Numbered from the stretch's first letter, positions 23,315-34,985 are shown. The stretch is DNA of 64,000 nucleotides from Osedax fenrisi (GCA_964019155.1 OZ025239.1:107426570-107490569), one strand, 5' to 3'. Notes: generated by a model not told the origin, from the letters alone. Numbers and translations: made by a program.

Positions 23315-24038
23315 ATTCCCCATATCTCCATCGGTATACGGTGTACATGATTTTCACAACGTAGTGTTTTCATACAACTAAGCCGTTTATAATAATCTAT
23401 ATTACAATATTTTTGTGTACAGTTTACGTGTTTAACTATATAAATATGTGATAGAAATTGTTTTTTAAACGCCCGATTTGAAAATAATACATATTTTATC
23501 GATGTGTGAGTAGGGGGGTCTCGTGCAAATCAACGAATTGTATTTAGCTCACAACTGTTATTGACAGCTATATGGCAACATATTCCTGGCAACGGTAATG
23601 TATACATACTAAAGTATATCTGTCTACTGCTACCTGTCAGGCGGACATCGTCCAGAAACTATTAATCGTTAACTCTTACTGAGTTATGCGTCAATTATGT
23701 ATATACTATATATAAACTTCTTCTTAACTAATTATAGTATGACATATTAAATAGGTTGTCATATCAATGATATGATATCATGATATATAACTTTTAAATA
23801 CAGTGCGAATATTATATATATTTATTTGTTATTTTAAAATGGTTTATCGACTACAAAATCATGTGGTGGGGGCGTCATGAGAAGGAAACAAAAATAAAAT
23901 AAATAGAGTACGATAAAAATGAAGGAAAAGGGAGGCTAGGTTACAATGTTAATAGGTGCGTGGAGAGTTTACGTTTAAATAATGATTATATATATATATA
24001 TTATTATTATTATTATTATTTTATTAAGGGCATCTTTA
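23315..24038. other. Non-coding stretch upstream of the visible PEX13 exons
   Basis: The first exon and promoter of PEX13 must lie here or further left. I looked for a start encoding the usual Pro-rich PPPKPWE-type N-terminus and did not find one. The sequence is of mixed composition and ends in TTA microsatellites near 23990-24025. Confidence 0.5.
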
Positions 24039-24119
24039 GTATAAGCTAAACATAGCTTCTGGGTATCCCTCCGATTATTATAACAATATTCTGTAAATAA
24101 ATTAATTCATTCATTCATT
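24039..24119 (+). mobile_element. LINE 3' end with ATTC tail, copy 1
   Basis: An 80-bp segment (TATAAGCTAAACATAGCTTC, then GGTATCCCTCCGATTATTAT) ending in ATTCATTCATTCATTG. A second copy is at 46799-46880. A conserved 3' terminus plus a short tandem tail is characteristic of severely 5'-truncated CR1/L2-like LINEs. Confidence 0.7.
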
Positions 24120-24320
24120 GATATACGCGTATTGCATAGATTAACCATTTACTCTAGCGTATACACCTACGTAAAAGAAATATTTTGCCATCAAGTTGGC
24201 TAATTAGTCGTGGCTAAATACAATTTGGCCCGCGAGACGATATACCGTCCTTTGCATCAAATTACTACTTACATCACTAACATTATATTCATATATATAT
24301 GCATTGTAGTTTACAAATAT

Positions 24321-24568
24321 AAAAGGGGTTTCACACCAACTCGAACGCAATTATTAACTCGAATTATTAGAGGTTAAAGTTTAACTATGTTTTTTAAAAG
24401 AGGTTTTACACCTACTTTTTTAGAGTTAATAATTGCGTTCGAGTTGTGTGAAACCCCTTTTACGGATAAGCATTTATTTCATTTTAAATATTGGATTTAA
24501 ATATTAAAGTTAAACTTTAACCTCTAATTAGAGTTAATAATTGCGTTCGAGTTGGTGTGAAACCCCTT
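24321..24568. mobile_element. MITE with long inverted repeats and an extra half copy
   Basis: The left arm (AAGGGGTTTCACACCAACTC, then GAACGCAATTATTAACTC) recurs inverted twice, at about 24425-24470 and 24505-24568. The element therefore has either three arms or a second insertion into itself. It ends 52 bp before PEX13 exon 2. Confidence 0.85.
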
Positions 24569-24620
24569 CAAGTGCATATTATTCACCCACTCACACACAC
24601 GCACTCACACACACATGTAG

Positions 24621-27600
24621 TTCAATCATCGGTTCTGAGCCCCGGACCTCCCATGAAGCTCCGGTCGCAGCCCCGTCGCCGCTCCCCGAGTTGCCCCCAT
24701 TTCCTTCCGACCAATACTACGGCCACAACGCCGCCGCCATCACTCAACCTCAATACGGCATGATGTCCAGTTCGCCCTATTACGGCATGAATAACTACAA
24801 TACCGCGTCCATGTACGGTTTATATCGCTATGGCAACCGTATGGACTATAGTCCACTAGGTAACCGGTGGACTCGTGCGTAAATTCTAATATTTTAAAAT
24901 AATAATATATATTATAATATATATTAATGATAATTATCATTGCGCACGAGATCACTCCCCACGAAATCACTTCGTCCGAGATCACCGGTATCCGTAAATT
25001 ATAGTGAAATCAATGATAATAAAATATAGTATCTAAATCTCGTGCGATGGTTAATTTTTATCGGTTTGATTTCCAAACTTTATACTTTTTAGTCGTTTAT
25101 TTATATTAGTGAATAATTATTACAAAGACACCAGGTAGAGACCTGAGGTAAACATCAGGTAGAGAAGAGGTAGACATTAAGTAGAGAAAAGAGCTAGACA
25201 TCATGTAGATATCAGTTCATTTATAAATTACAAAGTATACTCGCTACAATACAATAAACTAAGCGATAAATAAATATTTATAATAGAGTTGTAAATAGAC
25301 TTTGTATCCTCAGTGAGACTAGGATTAATGTGTTCATTCTAATATACTTTTATAAATAAATAACTTATAGTAAAAATTATGATTTTTAATAATAATATTT
25401 ATTTATTGAAATCAAATATATATATATATATTACTTCTTGAAGGGTACATTTGTATTGTATTCATATATATATATATATATGTATTTATATGTGTGTTTA
25501 TATAATTAATCAGTGCACTATTGCTATAATAAGGGATCTCATGCAATTGAGGTTTACTGGTATCATTAACATCACGTACTCTCACGATGTTAGCATATCT
25601 ATGTGTTACTGCATTCCCGATACTCTCCTTATATCTCACGAATCTATCGATAGTGAATATCATATCTAGTATAATTTCTTATGTTTCCACAAATATTATT
25701 TATATGCCAATAATTATATATATATATATCGATGATATCGATTCAATAATGACTATTCTGTACTATATTTACAATTTCAGATTACCTAAACAACACCACT
25801 ACCCTTCCTACTATGATCACCATCACCATATCAGGACATAAGCCAATCATAAATCATAACCCTACCGCTATAGTACCAACACCACCGCAGGATAGGACAC
25901 CATCGTAAACCCTAATGCCCTGATGGATAGAACCCCTAAGTGAACCCTAACCCCTACCACTCCCTTAGGACATAACCCCTAAGTGAACCTTATCCCACCC
26001 CCTTAGGACAGAACTCCTACTTGAACCCTAACCCCCTACCACCCCCCCCCGCAGGACAGAACCCTATATTCAGCGGCGTCTCCAACGGCTACCAGTCCGT
26101 ATTCCAGACGGTGTCGGCGATCGCGGCGCTGCTCGAGCAAGCGCGACACGTCTACATCACGTCTCACGAGGCCGCGCACTCCGTAGCCGAGAACTACTCG
26201 AGCGTGACATCGTCGCTAGTGTCGTCGTCGCAGTCCGTGTGGAGTAGTCGTCTCGTTCGATTGGCCAGGTACGCGCTGGTGAAGATGCTGCGACTGTTAC
26301 GCCTATTACCGGCGGCTTCCGTCAACGCCGCCTACGAGGAACTGTGGACTCGGTCGTCGCCCCCCGATACCACCTCCGCGGGTAACCATCCCATGTCACC
26401 TATAGTGTATATCGTAATCGTAATCGTAATTGTAGCGTAGTTTATTTGGGTACGTCAATTCGCCCCACTACCCCCGCGGCGCCCTTATAGTAAGTTTTGC
26501 GCGAGTTGTTTCTTTTTCATCGAATTACGATTAATACGCCACGCCGTTATTCATTTATATGCTATATCGTAATATTTTATTTAAACATTATAGTATATAT
26601 ATATTTACTGTTTTATAATTATAATTTGGTTTGTTAGCTCTTATCGTGGGTAATTTATAACGAACGAGAACAATACATAAATAGAAATGTTATGAATACT
26701 AATTTAAGTTTAATTTTAAAGTAACGTAATAACCTGCATTGTGTATAACGTAATGTCATTTACTATTTAAATTATAATCACCTCTATTATCTATGATATA
26801 ATAACCTCGTATTACTGTTGTTAACATTTTATTTACTCTTCAGGCAAGTTCTCTTTACTAAAATCGCTGTGGAATATTTCTATGTGGATATTGGGCCCCC
26901 TGTACTTATGGAAGTTATTGAAATGTTTATTCAAAGATCCTAATTCTAAAGGTTAGAGTCCTTGTAATATATTCATCGTTGTTCCACTATAATATCAATG
27001 AATACTAAATAATTAATAATTTATTATTGATAAAGTAATCGATTTATCTAGAAATTAATTTCTTAAATTTGATTTTATGATTATATATTAAAATATCTAT
27101 TAGATTATCAATTTAATTGTAGGTTAATATAAATGGTTTTATACTATTATTTCTCTAATTAAAATTGTTATCAAATACAATTGTTTATATGTAAAATAAA
27201 ATACTTTTAAATTAACTTGATTTTTTAAGTTATAAATAAATATTATATGTCTGATTTTAATGATGTTATATTTAAATTCATCTTACATGATTGTTGTATA
27301 ATTAGTATATATATATTTTATACTTTCTAATTGATCAAATTATTAAATATATTTATATATAAATACAAGTATGTTGAGCAATTTAATTTAGTTCGCTAAA
27401 ATAATTTTGAATACAGATTTTTTTTTATTACAAATATCATTAATTAAATCATTAATTTATCATATTTAAATATTATTTTTGTATTCAATATGTAATCATG
27501 TAAAAATCATGTCTTATAAAATATGTTTTATTCAAAATATGATATTAAAATAACTAATAAAATTATATAATAGTATGGCCTCGTTTGTTTTGATTACGAT

Positions 27601-30600
27601 TGCAGAGTGAACGGTTCGTTCGATTCACTTTTTAATCCTACATATAAAATATAATACATATCTATATTTTAGTATAATATGTATTAACAATTTTTATAAA
27701 AAAATAGTTACCTTTGGTCACGAAGCATTTAAAGTTTGAAATATAAATTATTATTTTAAAATTTAATTTAAAATATCACATGTATAATAGTCATTCCACC
27801 ATCTTATTATCTTTGATGTTTACATTTAAAATAAAAATATTTAAAATGAATTATGTATTTGTATTATATTTAATGAATTAATATAATATACACCATTATT
27901 TATATTTATTATTAATATAATATCTATATTTCATTTTAATATCTACAAATTATCAATATTAATGTCTCCTAAAACTCGAGAAAATATACCATTTTACAAA
28001 GTATTTATTTCAAAATAATTCAACAAAATAATTAATTTTTTAAAATTAATATATATAATTATACTTTACATAAATTTGAGTGATCATATTGTATTGAATT
28101 GTGGATATAAGTTAGATATAAATGTCCTTTATACAAAAAAAATTAAAAAAATTAAAAAATATGTAAACATATTTTGTATTTCATATTTCAAATAAAAATC
28201 CAAAAAAATTTACAAATGATGTTATTAAAATTAAAAAAAATTTTCAAAAAATAATTTTTAATTTTTTAATAATTAATTTGAATTGTATTATTATTATCTA
28301 TAAATTATATATTTTATTTTTTTAAATTAAATTGTTATAATTTATTTATATTAAATTATACGATTTTTAGATATATTTTGTTACTAAAATTATTGTATAA
28401 AATTTGGGCATCTAGATCATTATGAAAAATATTTTTTATTGTTAATACTACTTGTAATATATGTTTCTAGGATATATCCATAGTTGGCTTAAAAAAATCA
28501 TTCAATTTTATAAAAATTGAATACAATTTATTTCTATATCTCCCCCATGTTAAATTTTATATGTATTCAATGTTAAAATAAAAAGGTCTCGTGAAATAAA
28601 ACTATTTAAGATATAGCTCTAAAATTGTAAACACTTATTCATCATATCATACATAATTGTCATAGATGTGAAGGTTTATAAAATTGCGAAAAAAAAATTA
28701 GTACGAACCGGTCTATTGCAGAGGTTAAATTTAAAATATTTTACATTTTTATTTGTATACTTCAAAATTAATAATAATAATAATAACTCATTTATATATA
28801 TATCGTATAATGTATACTAAAAGTACATTGTCCACAGTGATGGGCACCGATCCTTATTTCCTGGATCGCCGATCCCGATCCTCTATTTATTCTCTTATGC
28901 GATCCTTTTCCCGATCCCGATCCTGATCTCAATATTATTTATATATTTATTTAATACTATTTTTAATTATAGATTTTAATTTTATTTCATAATTAGAAAC
29001 ACTATATATGTAGTTATAATACCTATGTAGGCCTAATATAAATTATTAATAATTGTAAATAATATTTATTATTAATATATTGTATTATATTTGAATAATA
29101 ATTCAATTGAATTAAATGCATATATTGAATGTATATCATATAGATTATATGATATAGTCACCATATAGTGAATTAAATATAATTTATATATATAAATGCA
29201 TTGAATTGGGTACAAATATCTACTCATTGTACAACGTACAATATACGTTGAGTCAAAGTCGGTGGTTTACTTATATGATATCAATTGATTAAATTCTATT
29301 ATGGTAAAAATAACAATTATTATTTAAATACTACATAGGTTTAACCTAGTCTTGCAATACCTTGGAAAACATTACAAAATAATTATCAATATCATATCAA
29401 TGTAATAATACAATACTAAAATGTTATTAATATTCTTATAAATGAATATAATAATATTAGAGTATCATATATGCAATGATGGGCACCGATCCTTTTTTTA
29501 TGGATCGGAATCGCCGATCCTATCCTTTTCCCGATCCTACATTCGTTATCCGCTCCTTTGCCGATCCCGATCCTGCCCATCACTGATTGTCCATATATGA
29601 TTCGTGTAAAGTTACAATATTTACGGCAACTCGCCGGAAATACTTGTAGTGGGATACCCCCTTAAAATATAATTATTATATATAAGAATAATCTTAATTA
29701 ATATCTAAATCTTACGAATTAAAGTCATGTTATTTTTTAAATATTGGTGTATATTATATAACTTCATATTAATACTGTGGCTTTATTAACACTAGATGTT
29801 TTAATGGAATAAATTATAAACATAGACTTAGAATTGGGTACTGTTATTTGTGTAAATCTGCAATATATTTTTTTCACCATTTGAATAATCTGCATACAAT
29901 GAGAATTCATTGAATTAAATATATTGATTCAAATATAATTCAGTGATATTCTTTATAATTTGTCAATTGATATGAAAAATATGTAAATAGTAGTTGTAAA
30001 TATCTAATTATAAGATACATTTAATTGGAATTTTTCATATATTAAATTAATTATATATTAATCTAAAATTGTGTAATTTCCATTTTATATAATTTAAGCT
30101 AATTATTTAGTAAATTGATATTTAGTCATTAAATGAAAATATTTAAAAATAAATATTATATAACTTTTTATTTAGTTTTTTACTAGGTTTGTGAACATTA
30201 TTTTATAATATTATATGATAGGTGTACTTATTTAAATAATTGTAATCATTTGCCTTATTTTAATATATTTATCATACTTATTAAGGGTGCAAGCTCGCGT
30301 TGGGGTTTACCATGTTAATTCTAGTTCTATCTAAAATCCTAAGGATACTAAACTAATAAAGATAATGAAGTAATTTTGTTGTATTCAATAGATATTATTC
30401 TACTATAAAAGTATTGACTTTTTATAAATTTATTTTATTTAAAATGATGTAAAAAAAATAGTTTAAATATTTTTTTATTAAAAATGTGAAGTTCATTATA
30501 ATTTATTTTAAAAATATAAAATATAATACAATATCCTGTCAATATTAATATAGTATTACATGTTATTTATATACAGTACAATTTGTAGATAATATTAATA

Positions 30601-31316
30601 ATCAAAGAAGTAGTAGGCATTTATACGTATGCTTACTAAGTGCAAGTAAAAAGACATTCAAAATTTTATTTAAATAAATAGTTTTCATATGATTTTAATT
30701 AAATTGATCTCGTAAAACACTATAGTAATAGAAATACTCAATTAAAAATATTTTACGTTGTGATTAATAAGATACTGAACTACGATAATAAAAAAAAATA
30801 ACAAAATATACACATTTTAACGTCAACTTGCACCATTAAAGCAATTGCGAGTCATTATAGTAATGTAAGTGAATTTTAATTTGTAATGAAAATATGATGT
30901 ACAAAGTTTATTCTACATTAGAAGAAATACCTATTACTATGTAATTAAGTTGAGTATATTGATTTAAATTCATGTACAAATAAATATTACGCTGTTACAT
31001 ATATCCCTTAAATTAATATAAAAATCTAAATTTAGTAAATTGGAAAAATGGTAAAGAACATTTTCCAGCTATAGGTAAGTTTGATTACAATGCAGATTCT
31101 GCGAGGAAACTATCATTTAAAATAGGTCAAAGAATTATCATTGCACCACAAGGTAACAAATAAAAATAATATCCTAAATTATATTACATTTTAAATTTTA
31201 CAGAACAACAAACACATATTAAAGGATGGTTACTAGCAAGCACAGATGGTGTTAATGAAGGACTGATACCACTGGATTATGTAACTATATCAAAGAAAAT
31301 AAAAGTAACAAAATAA
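24621..31316 (+). CDS. PEX13: PEX13, peroxisomal import docking protein (five 3' exons)
   Basis: Exons are 24621-24859, 26055-26381, 26844-26951, 31036-31152 and 31204-31316 (stop TAA). All have GT-AG borders and every internal junction is phase 1, so the frame is continuous over about 300 residues. In order: a Tyr/Gly/Asn-rich segment (QYYGHN, SSPYYGMNNYN, YGLYRYGN); a helical peroxisomal-membrane region (NGYQSVFQTVSAIAALLEQA, then the Arg-rich RLVRLARYALVKMLRLLRLL and YEELW); a second membrane segment (SMWILGPLYLWKLL); and an SH3 domain (KFDYNADSARKLSFKIGQ, then GWLLAS and GLIPLDYV), ending soon afterwards. PEX13 docks the PEX5 cargo receptor with PEX14 for peroxisomal matrix import. The first exon, with the Pro-rich N-terminus, was not found upstream. 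The C-terminus is shorter than in human PEX13. The stop is 39 bp from that of RPS7, which converges. Confidence 0.95.
24859..24993. mobile_element. MITE-like element abutting the PEX13 exon 2 donor
   Basis: The left end GGTAACCGGTGGACTCGTGC and the inverted right end GGATACCGGTGATCTCGGAC belong to the family at 16476-16613. The first bases, G|GTAACC, are at the same time the last exon base and the splice donor of PEX13 exon 2. I see no clear target duplication. Confidence 0.65.
28835..29585. mobile_element. 751-bp hAT-like element in PEX13 intron 4, perfect target duplication
   Basis: The ends are CAGTGATGGGCACCGATCC and, inverted, CAGTGATGGGCAGGATCGGG. ATTGTCCA is duplicated on both sides (28827-28834 and 29586-29593). 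The sub-terminal zones repeat CCGATCC many times; an internal ATGATGGGCACCGATCC near 29477 repeats the end motif. Non-coding. The same family is at 36057-37612. Confidence 0.93.
30285..30835. mobile_element. 551-bp element flanked by TTAA in PEX13 intron 4
   Basis: Left end GGGTGCAAGCTCGCG, inverted right end TGGTGCAAGTTGACG, with TTAA immediately outside both ends (30281-30284 and 30836-30839). TTAA target specificity is a property of piggyBac and Kolobok elements. About 430 bp of its left part recurs at 38260-38716 in RNASEH1 intron 1. Confidence 0.7.
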
Positions 31317-31330
31317 ATTTTATGTATACA

Positions 31331-31345
31331 CTTTATTTATTTATT
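31331..31345 (-). terminator. Overlapping AATAAA signals for RPS7
   Basis: On the minus strand, 11-25 nt after the RPS7 stop, the sequence reads AAATAAATAAATAAAG. Cleavage 15-25 nt further would fall at or inside the PEX13 stop region. For PEX13 the nearest downstream AATAAA on the plus strand is at about 31438, within RPS7 intron 4. Confidence 0.65.
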
Positions 31346-31355
31346 TGTGCATAGT

Positions 31356-34300
31356 TTATGCAATGAATTCTGGGAATTCAAAGGTGACTTCTTTACCAGT
31401 AATTTTCTTGTAAATTCCACCGAATGTGTCCAACTAAAATAAAAAAATATTAAATTAATAATTTGAAATTTCATAAATTTAACTATCAAAAAACCTTGTG
31501 TTCAATATTGGTTTGTTGACTTTTGTCTAAGTGTACTCGAATCAACTTGGAGCCATCAATCCTTATACGAGTTCTCTTTCCAATGATTTCAGCTGGGAAA
31601 CATAAATCTTCCAAAATAGCATCATGAACAGAAGTCAGTGTACGACTCCTTGGTCTCTTTTGCTTATTGGCAACACGAGATTTCCTTGTTGGTTTTGGAA
31701 GAATTCTGCGCTATTGAATAATGATATAATATTAATAAAATGTAATATTATTATTAGTAAATATACATTATAAAATCATATTCAGGATTTAAATTTAACA
31801 TCATTGATCAGTCCCGAAAGATGAAACATCATTATATGAATAATTATATAAATTCCTAAGGATAAATTATAATATGATATAAAGCGCTTTTCACATGAGC
31901 AATCTATTTCGCAATGGAATTCTTAAGAATTGCTAAAATGTAACAGTCTTTTCTGCGATTATTGATAAATGATCTAATCCGAATGTATTCTAGTTTTGTG
32001 ACAATTTATGCAATTGGTAAATAAACGCACCCACAAGTATACTGACGAGTATTAATGCATACGCATTTACCTTTCTAAGAGTCAATCTATTTATAATCGT
32101 TTACGATTATAATTGATTAAAATTATGTTATTTAATCGTTTAATAAATAATTATAATATATAATTATATATATATTACCACTTAATGATAATAAACTTAA
32201 GTTCATAAGTTTATGAAATGTATGTATTTTTAAGAATTCTACTGAAAAAATAGATTGCTCATGTAAAATTGATACCGATAGGGGATTTTAAAAACTGGAA
32301 TTCATAAGAATTCCATTGCTAAATAGCTGGAATAGATTGCTCATGTGAACAGCGCTTTGAATTATAACACAATATACAGTTTAATAAATATATAATTATA
32401 AAAGCATATTCAGGATACAAATTTAACATCATTTTGATCAGTCCCGAAAGATGAAACATCATTATATGAATATAATTATAGTAATATTAAATTAGGTAAA
32501 TTATAAAATTAATATAGATAAATTATAATATGGTATTAGTACAAGCTATATATAATTATTAAAATCATATTCAGGATTAAAATTTAACATCATTGATCAG
32601 TCCCGAAAGATGAAACATCATTATATGAATATAATTATATTGATAGTATATGGTAAATTACACAAATTTCTATGGATAACAAAATAATAATAACATATTC
32701 AGGATATCATTTTAACATCATGAATCAGTCCCGAAAGATGAAACATCATTATATGAATATAATTATATTGATAGTATATGGTAAATTACACAAATTTCTA
32801 TGGATAACAAAATAATAATAACATATTCAGGATATCATTTTAACATCATGAATCAGTCCCGAAAGATGAAACATCATTATATGAATATAATTATATTGAT
32901 AGTATATGGTAAATTACACAAATTTCTATGGATAACAAAATAATAATAACATATTCAGGATATCATTTTAACATCATGAATCAGTCCCGAAAGATGAAAC
33001 ATCATTATATGAATATAATTATATTGATAGTATATGGTAAAGTACACAAATTTATATGGATAACATAATAATAATAAACATATTCAGGATATCAATTTAA
33101 CATCATGAATCAGTCCCGAAAGATGAAACATCATTATATGAATATAATTATATTGATAGTATATGGTAAATTACACAAATTTCTATGGATAACAAAATAA
33201 TAATAAACATATTCAGGATATCATTTTAACATCATGAATCAGTCCCGAAAGATGAAACATCATTATATGCAGTTATATTATTTTTATAAAAATTAAAATA
33301 CATAATAATATACATAATTAAAATACTATTCATATTCATATTAATGGTAGAAATGAATATCAATCCCAAACTATGAAAAATCATAAGATTATTGTATTTA
33401 TTTAATATATAATAAATTATGAGTGGTTTGATTTACCATATAATTAAAATCTATGTCAATACAAATATGACCTATACTATATTAAAATGATATATATATA
33501 TATATATAATTTGATGAAAACCTTTATTATTTAAATAGAAGTTACAAAAAGTATATAAAGTAAAATCAAATAATGTATAAACTAATAGTCTTAGTAGACA
33601 CTTTTTCATATTTAAAATAATTATATTTTTAATAATTGTGTATATTTACTTATATCAATGCTAATTAACCTAATGTATTTTAATTAGAGAATATTTATTT
33701 ACATAAATAGTGTCTGTATTTATAACTTATAATCTTTACTATAAAGTACATACAGAGGTATTCTTGAAATTTATTACAGAGCATAATTTGTTCCAACTAT
33801 ATACTGATTACAATGAATAGTTAATTAATTGATATAAATTCAAAAGGTTATCAATACTCTTGTACGAGGTCATTTCGGACTTATTTAGTAATCTGACTTA
33901 TTAAATTAAATTTATTTCATAATTATACAATTCTTATACGAATATATATAATACAATATATTGTATCAATATTTAATAATGTATTATATATATTCGTATA
34001 AGAACAGTATTATTATGAAATAAATTAAATGTAATAAGTCGTACGAAAGTACTGGCTACCGTTCAAAATACACGTACATATATGAATGTTATTCTCTTTT
34101 AATAATAATACATTTAAATAATATAATATTATGTATATAATATGTGTAAAAATAGTTTTAAATTTGAAATTACACTATTGATTCACATTATTAAAATCTA
34201 AATATTCTAAGGTATAATATAGTAATATTATAAATGCATACTACCAAAGTAGTATTATTTGAAATTATATATACATATACTTATAAATTTAAATTTTGAA

Positions 34301-34707
34301 TATATAAGAATCTTGTGTTAGAATCTAAGATTTAACATGGTTATAATGATATTAAACCTGTCCAATAAATACGACATGCTTGCCACTGAATTTTTTCTCT
34401 AATTCTCTAACAAGACGAGTCTCAATTTTTTGGAAAGCACGGAGCATAGGTACGGGAACAAAGATGACAATAGCCTTCTTTCCACATACGGTGAATTCTT
34501 TAGCCGCAGTGATGTGAAGTTCTCTTAAATGTTGTTTCAATTCAGTGTTGATCTCCAACTCCAGAATAGCCTATATTAAGAAATTATTTATTATATAATT
34601 ATTTTATTATAATTTAACAAATATTTATTAACCTGGGAAATTCCAGCTTCGAATTCATCAACAGTCTCACCTGCAGGCTTTACAATTTTTGCGTTTCCCG
34701 TTATCAT
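31356..34707 (-). CDS. RPS7: RPS7, small-subunit ribosomal protein eS7
   Basis: Coding exons on the minus strand are 34633-34707, 34358-34570, 31495-31710 and 31356-31433, all joined in phase 0, giving 193 residues (human eS7 has 194). The start ATG is the first codon after an acceptor (TATATACAG|ATG), so a 5' UTR exon lies upstream, probably 34963-34985. The protein reads MITGNAKIVKPAGETVDEFE at the N-terminus, continues with LRELHITAAKEF, then the nearly invariant ETRLVRELEKKFSGKHVVFI, RRILPKPTRKSR, KQKRPRSRTLTSVHDAILED and the C-terminus KKITGKEVTFEFPEF. eS7 is a structural protein of the 40S subunit needed for 18S rRNA maturation. Intron 3 (31711-34357) hosts an array of C/D snoRNAs on the same strand. 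The gene faces RNASEH1 head to head and PEX13 tail to tail. Confidence 0.98.
31777..31838 (-). ncRNA. C/D-box snoRNA, array copy 1
   Basis: On the RPS7 strand: terminal stem CATAT / ATATG, box C AATGATG, box D' CTGA, box C' AATGATG, box D CTGA, about 62 nt in total. Directly 5' of D' is the guide TCATCTTTCGGGA, identical in all eight copies. It lies 66 nt inside the 5'-proximal (plus-strand left) end of the intron, that is, near the 3' splice site used to join exon 4. The region between C' and D is more A/T-rich than in copies 4-8. Copies 1 and 2 are separated by a MITE. Confidence 0.88.
31881..32358. mobile_element. MITE inserted between snoRNA copies 1 and 2
   Basis: The left end AAAGCGCTTTTCACATGAGC and the inverted right end AAAGCGCTGTTCACATGAGC differ at one of 20 bases, followed on both sides by AATCTATT and a GAATTC-containing sub-terminal motif. 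The interior is AT-rich. It lies in RPS7 intron 3 and has pushed snoRNA copy 1 away from the rest of the array. Confidence 0.88.
32405..32468 (-). ncRNA. C/D-box snoRNA, array copy 2
   Basis: Boxes C, D', C' and D and the terminal stem are intact; the D' guide is identical to the other copies. The D' to C' spacer (TCAAA) is two nt longer than in copy 1. Confidence 0.88.
32566..32627 (-). ncRNA. C/D-box snoRNA, array copy 3
   Basis: All boxes are intact and the D' guide is identical. The region before box D (AATTTTAATC) differs from both copy 1 and copies 4-8. It is followed leftwards by the flank that introduces the regular 127-bp periodic part of the array. Confidence 0.88.
32694..32755 (-). 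ncRNA. C/D-box snoRNA, array copy 4
   Basis: Intact boxes and stem. Copies 4, 5 and 6 and their roughly 65-bp flanks appear identical base for base, with 128-bp spacing, which indicates recent tandem duplication or homogenisation. Confidence 0.9.
32822..32883 (-). ncRNA. C/D-box snoRNA, array copy 5
   Basis: Identical by eye to copy 4, including the flanks. Confidence 0.9.
32950..33011 (-). ncRNA. C/D-box snoRNA, array copy 6
   Basis: Identical by eye to copies 4 and 5 in the RNA; the flank to the right starts to show single substitutions. Confidence 0.9.
33079..33140 (-). ncRNA. C/D-box snoRNA, array copy 7
   Basis: One difference from copy 4, in the C'-to-D spacer (AAATTGATATC instead of AAAATGATATC). 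All boxes and the D' guide are intact. Confidence 0.9.
33208..33269 (-). ncRNA. C/D-box snoRNA, array copy 8 (first transcribed intact copy)
   Basis: Identical by eye to copy 4 within the RNA. Its 5' flank (plus-strand right side) no longer follows the periodic unit, so it marks the edge of the amplified block. Confidence 0.9.
33331..33390 (-). pseudogene. Decayed ninth snoRNA copy
   Basis: The same layout can be traced, but box D is ATGA, box D' is TTGA and the guide has become CATAGTTTGGGA. The terminal stem half CATATTC is still present. It is the likely relic of an older duplication. Confidence 0.6.
33893..34045. repeat. Foldback element in RPS7 intron 3
   Basis: The arms around TGACTTATTAAATTAAATTT and TTCTTATACGAATATATATA are matched inverted on the right (ATATATATTCGTATAAGAAC, then GAAATAAATTAAATGTAATA) with small indels; the centre is (ATATTG)-like. 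Confidence 0.8.
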
Positions 34708-34962
34708 CTGTATATAGAAATTATTTACATAAAAATATTTATAATTTTTCAAAATAATGTAAACATTGGAATATCATGTTCATTTTGTCGATATAATCCA
34801 TCTTTTTCCAGCAGAAATAAAATTAAATCGATAATTATAATTATGTAATAAGCATAAATGAATATTTGTCATATCGTTAAAGTTTCTAGTAAGTCGGTCG
34901 ATTTTATATTCATTACGAAAATTCGATATTAAAGAAGGATCACAATATAAATTTAGCAATAC

Positions 34963-34985
34963 CTTAGGAAATTGAAGTTAAAAAG
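34963..34985 (-). other. RPS7: Putative RPS7 5' UTR exon with TOP tract
   Basis: On the minus strand the candidate transcript starts CTTTTTAACTTC: a C followed by five pyrimidines, the 5' terminal oligopyrimidine signature of ribosomal-protein mRNAs under mTOR/LARP1 control. It ends 23 nt later at a good donor, CTAAG|GTATTG. The acceptor immediately before the ATG at 34707 demands such a non-coding exon. A second pyrimidine tract (CCTTCTTT, 34940-34933) is a weaker alternative start. Confidence 0.5.

Noticed and set aside
24541..24620. ATG-initiated extension of PEX13 exon 2 (start at 24541)
   Set aside because: This part is transposon arm plus a CA-rich tract directly before a good acceptor (ATGTAG|TTC); the residues do not resemble a PEX13 N-terminus.
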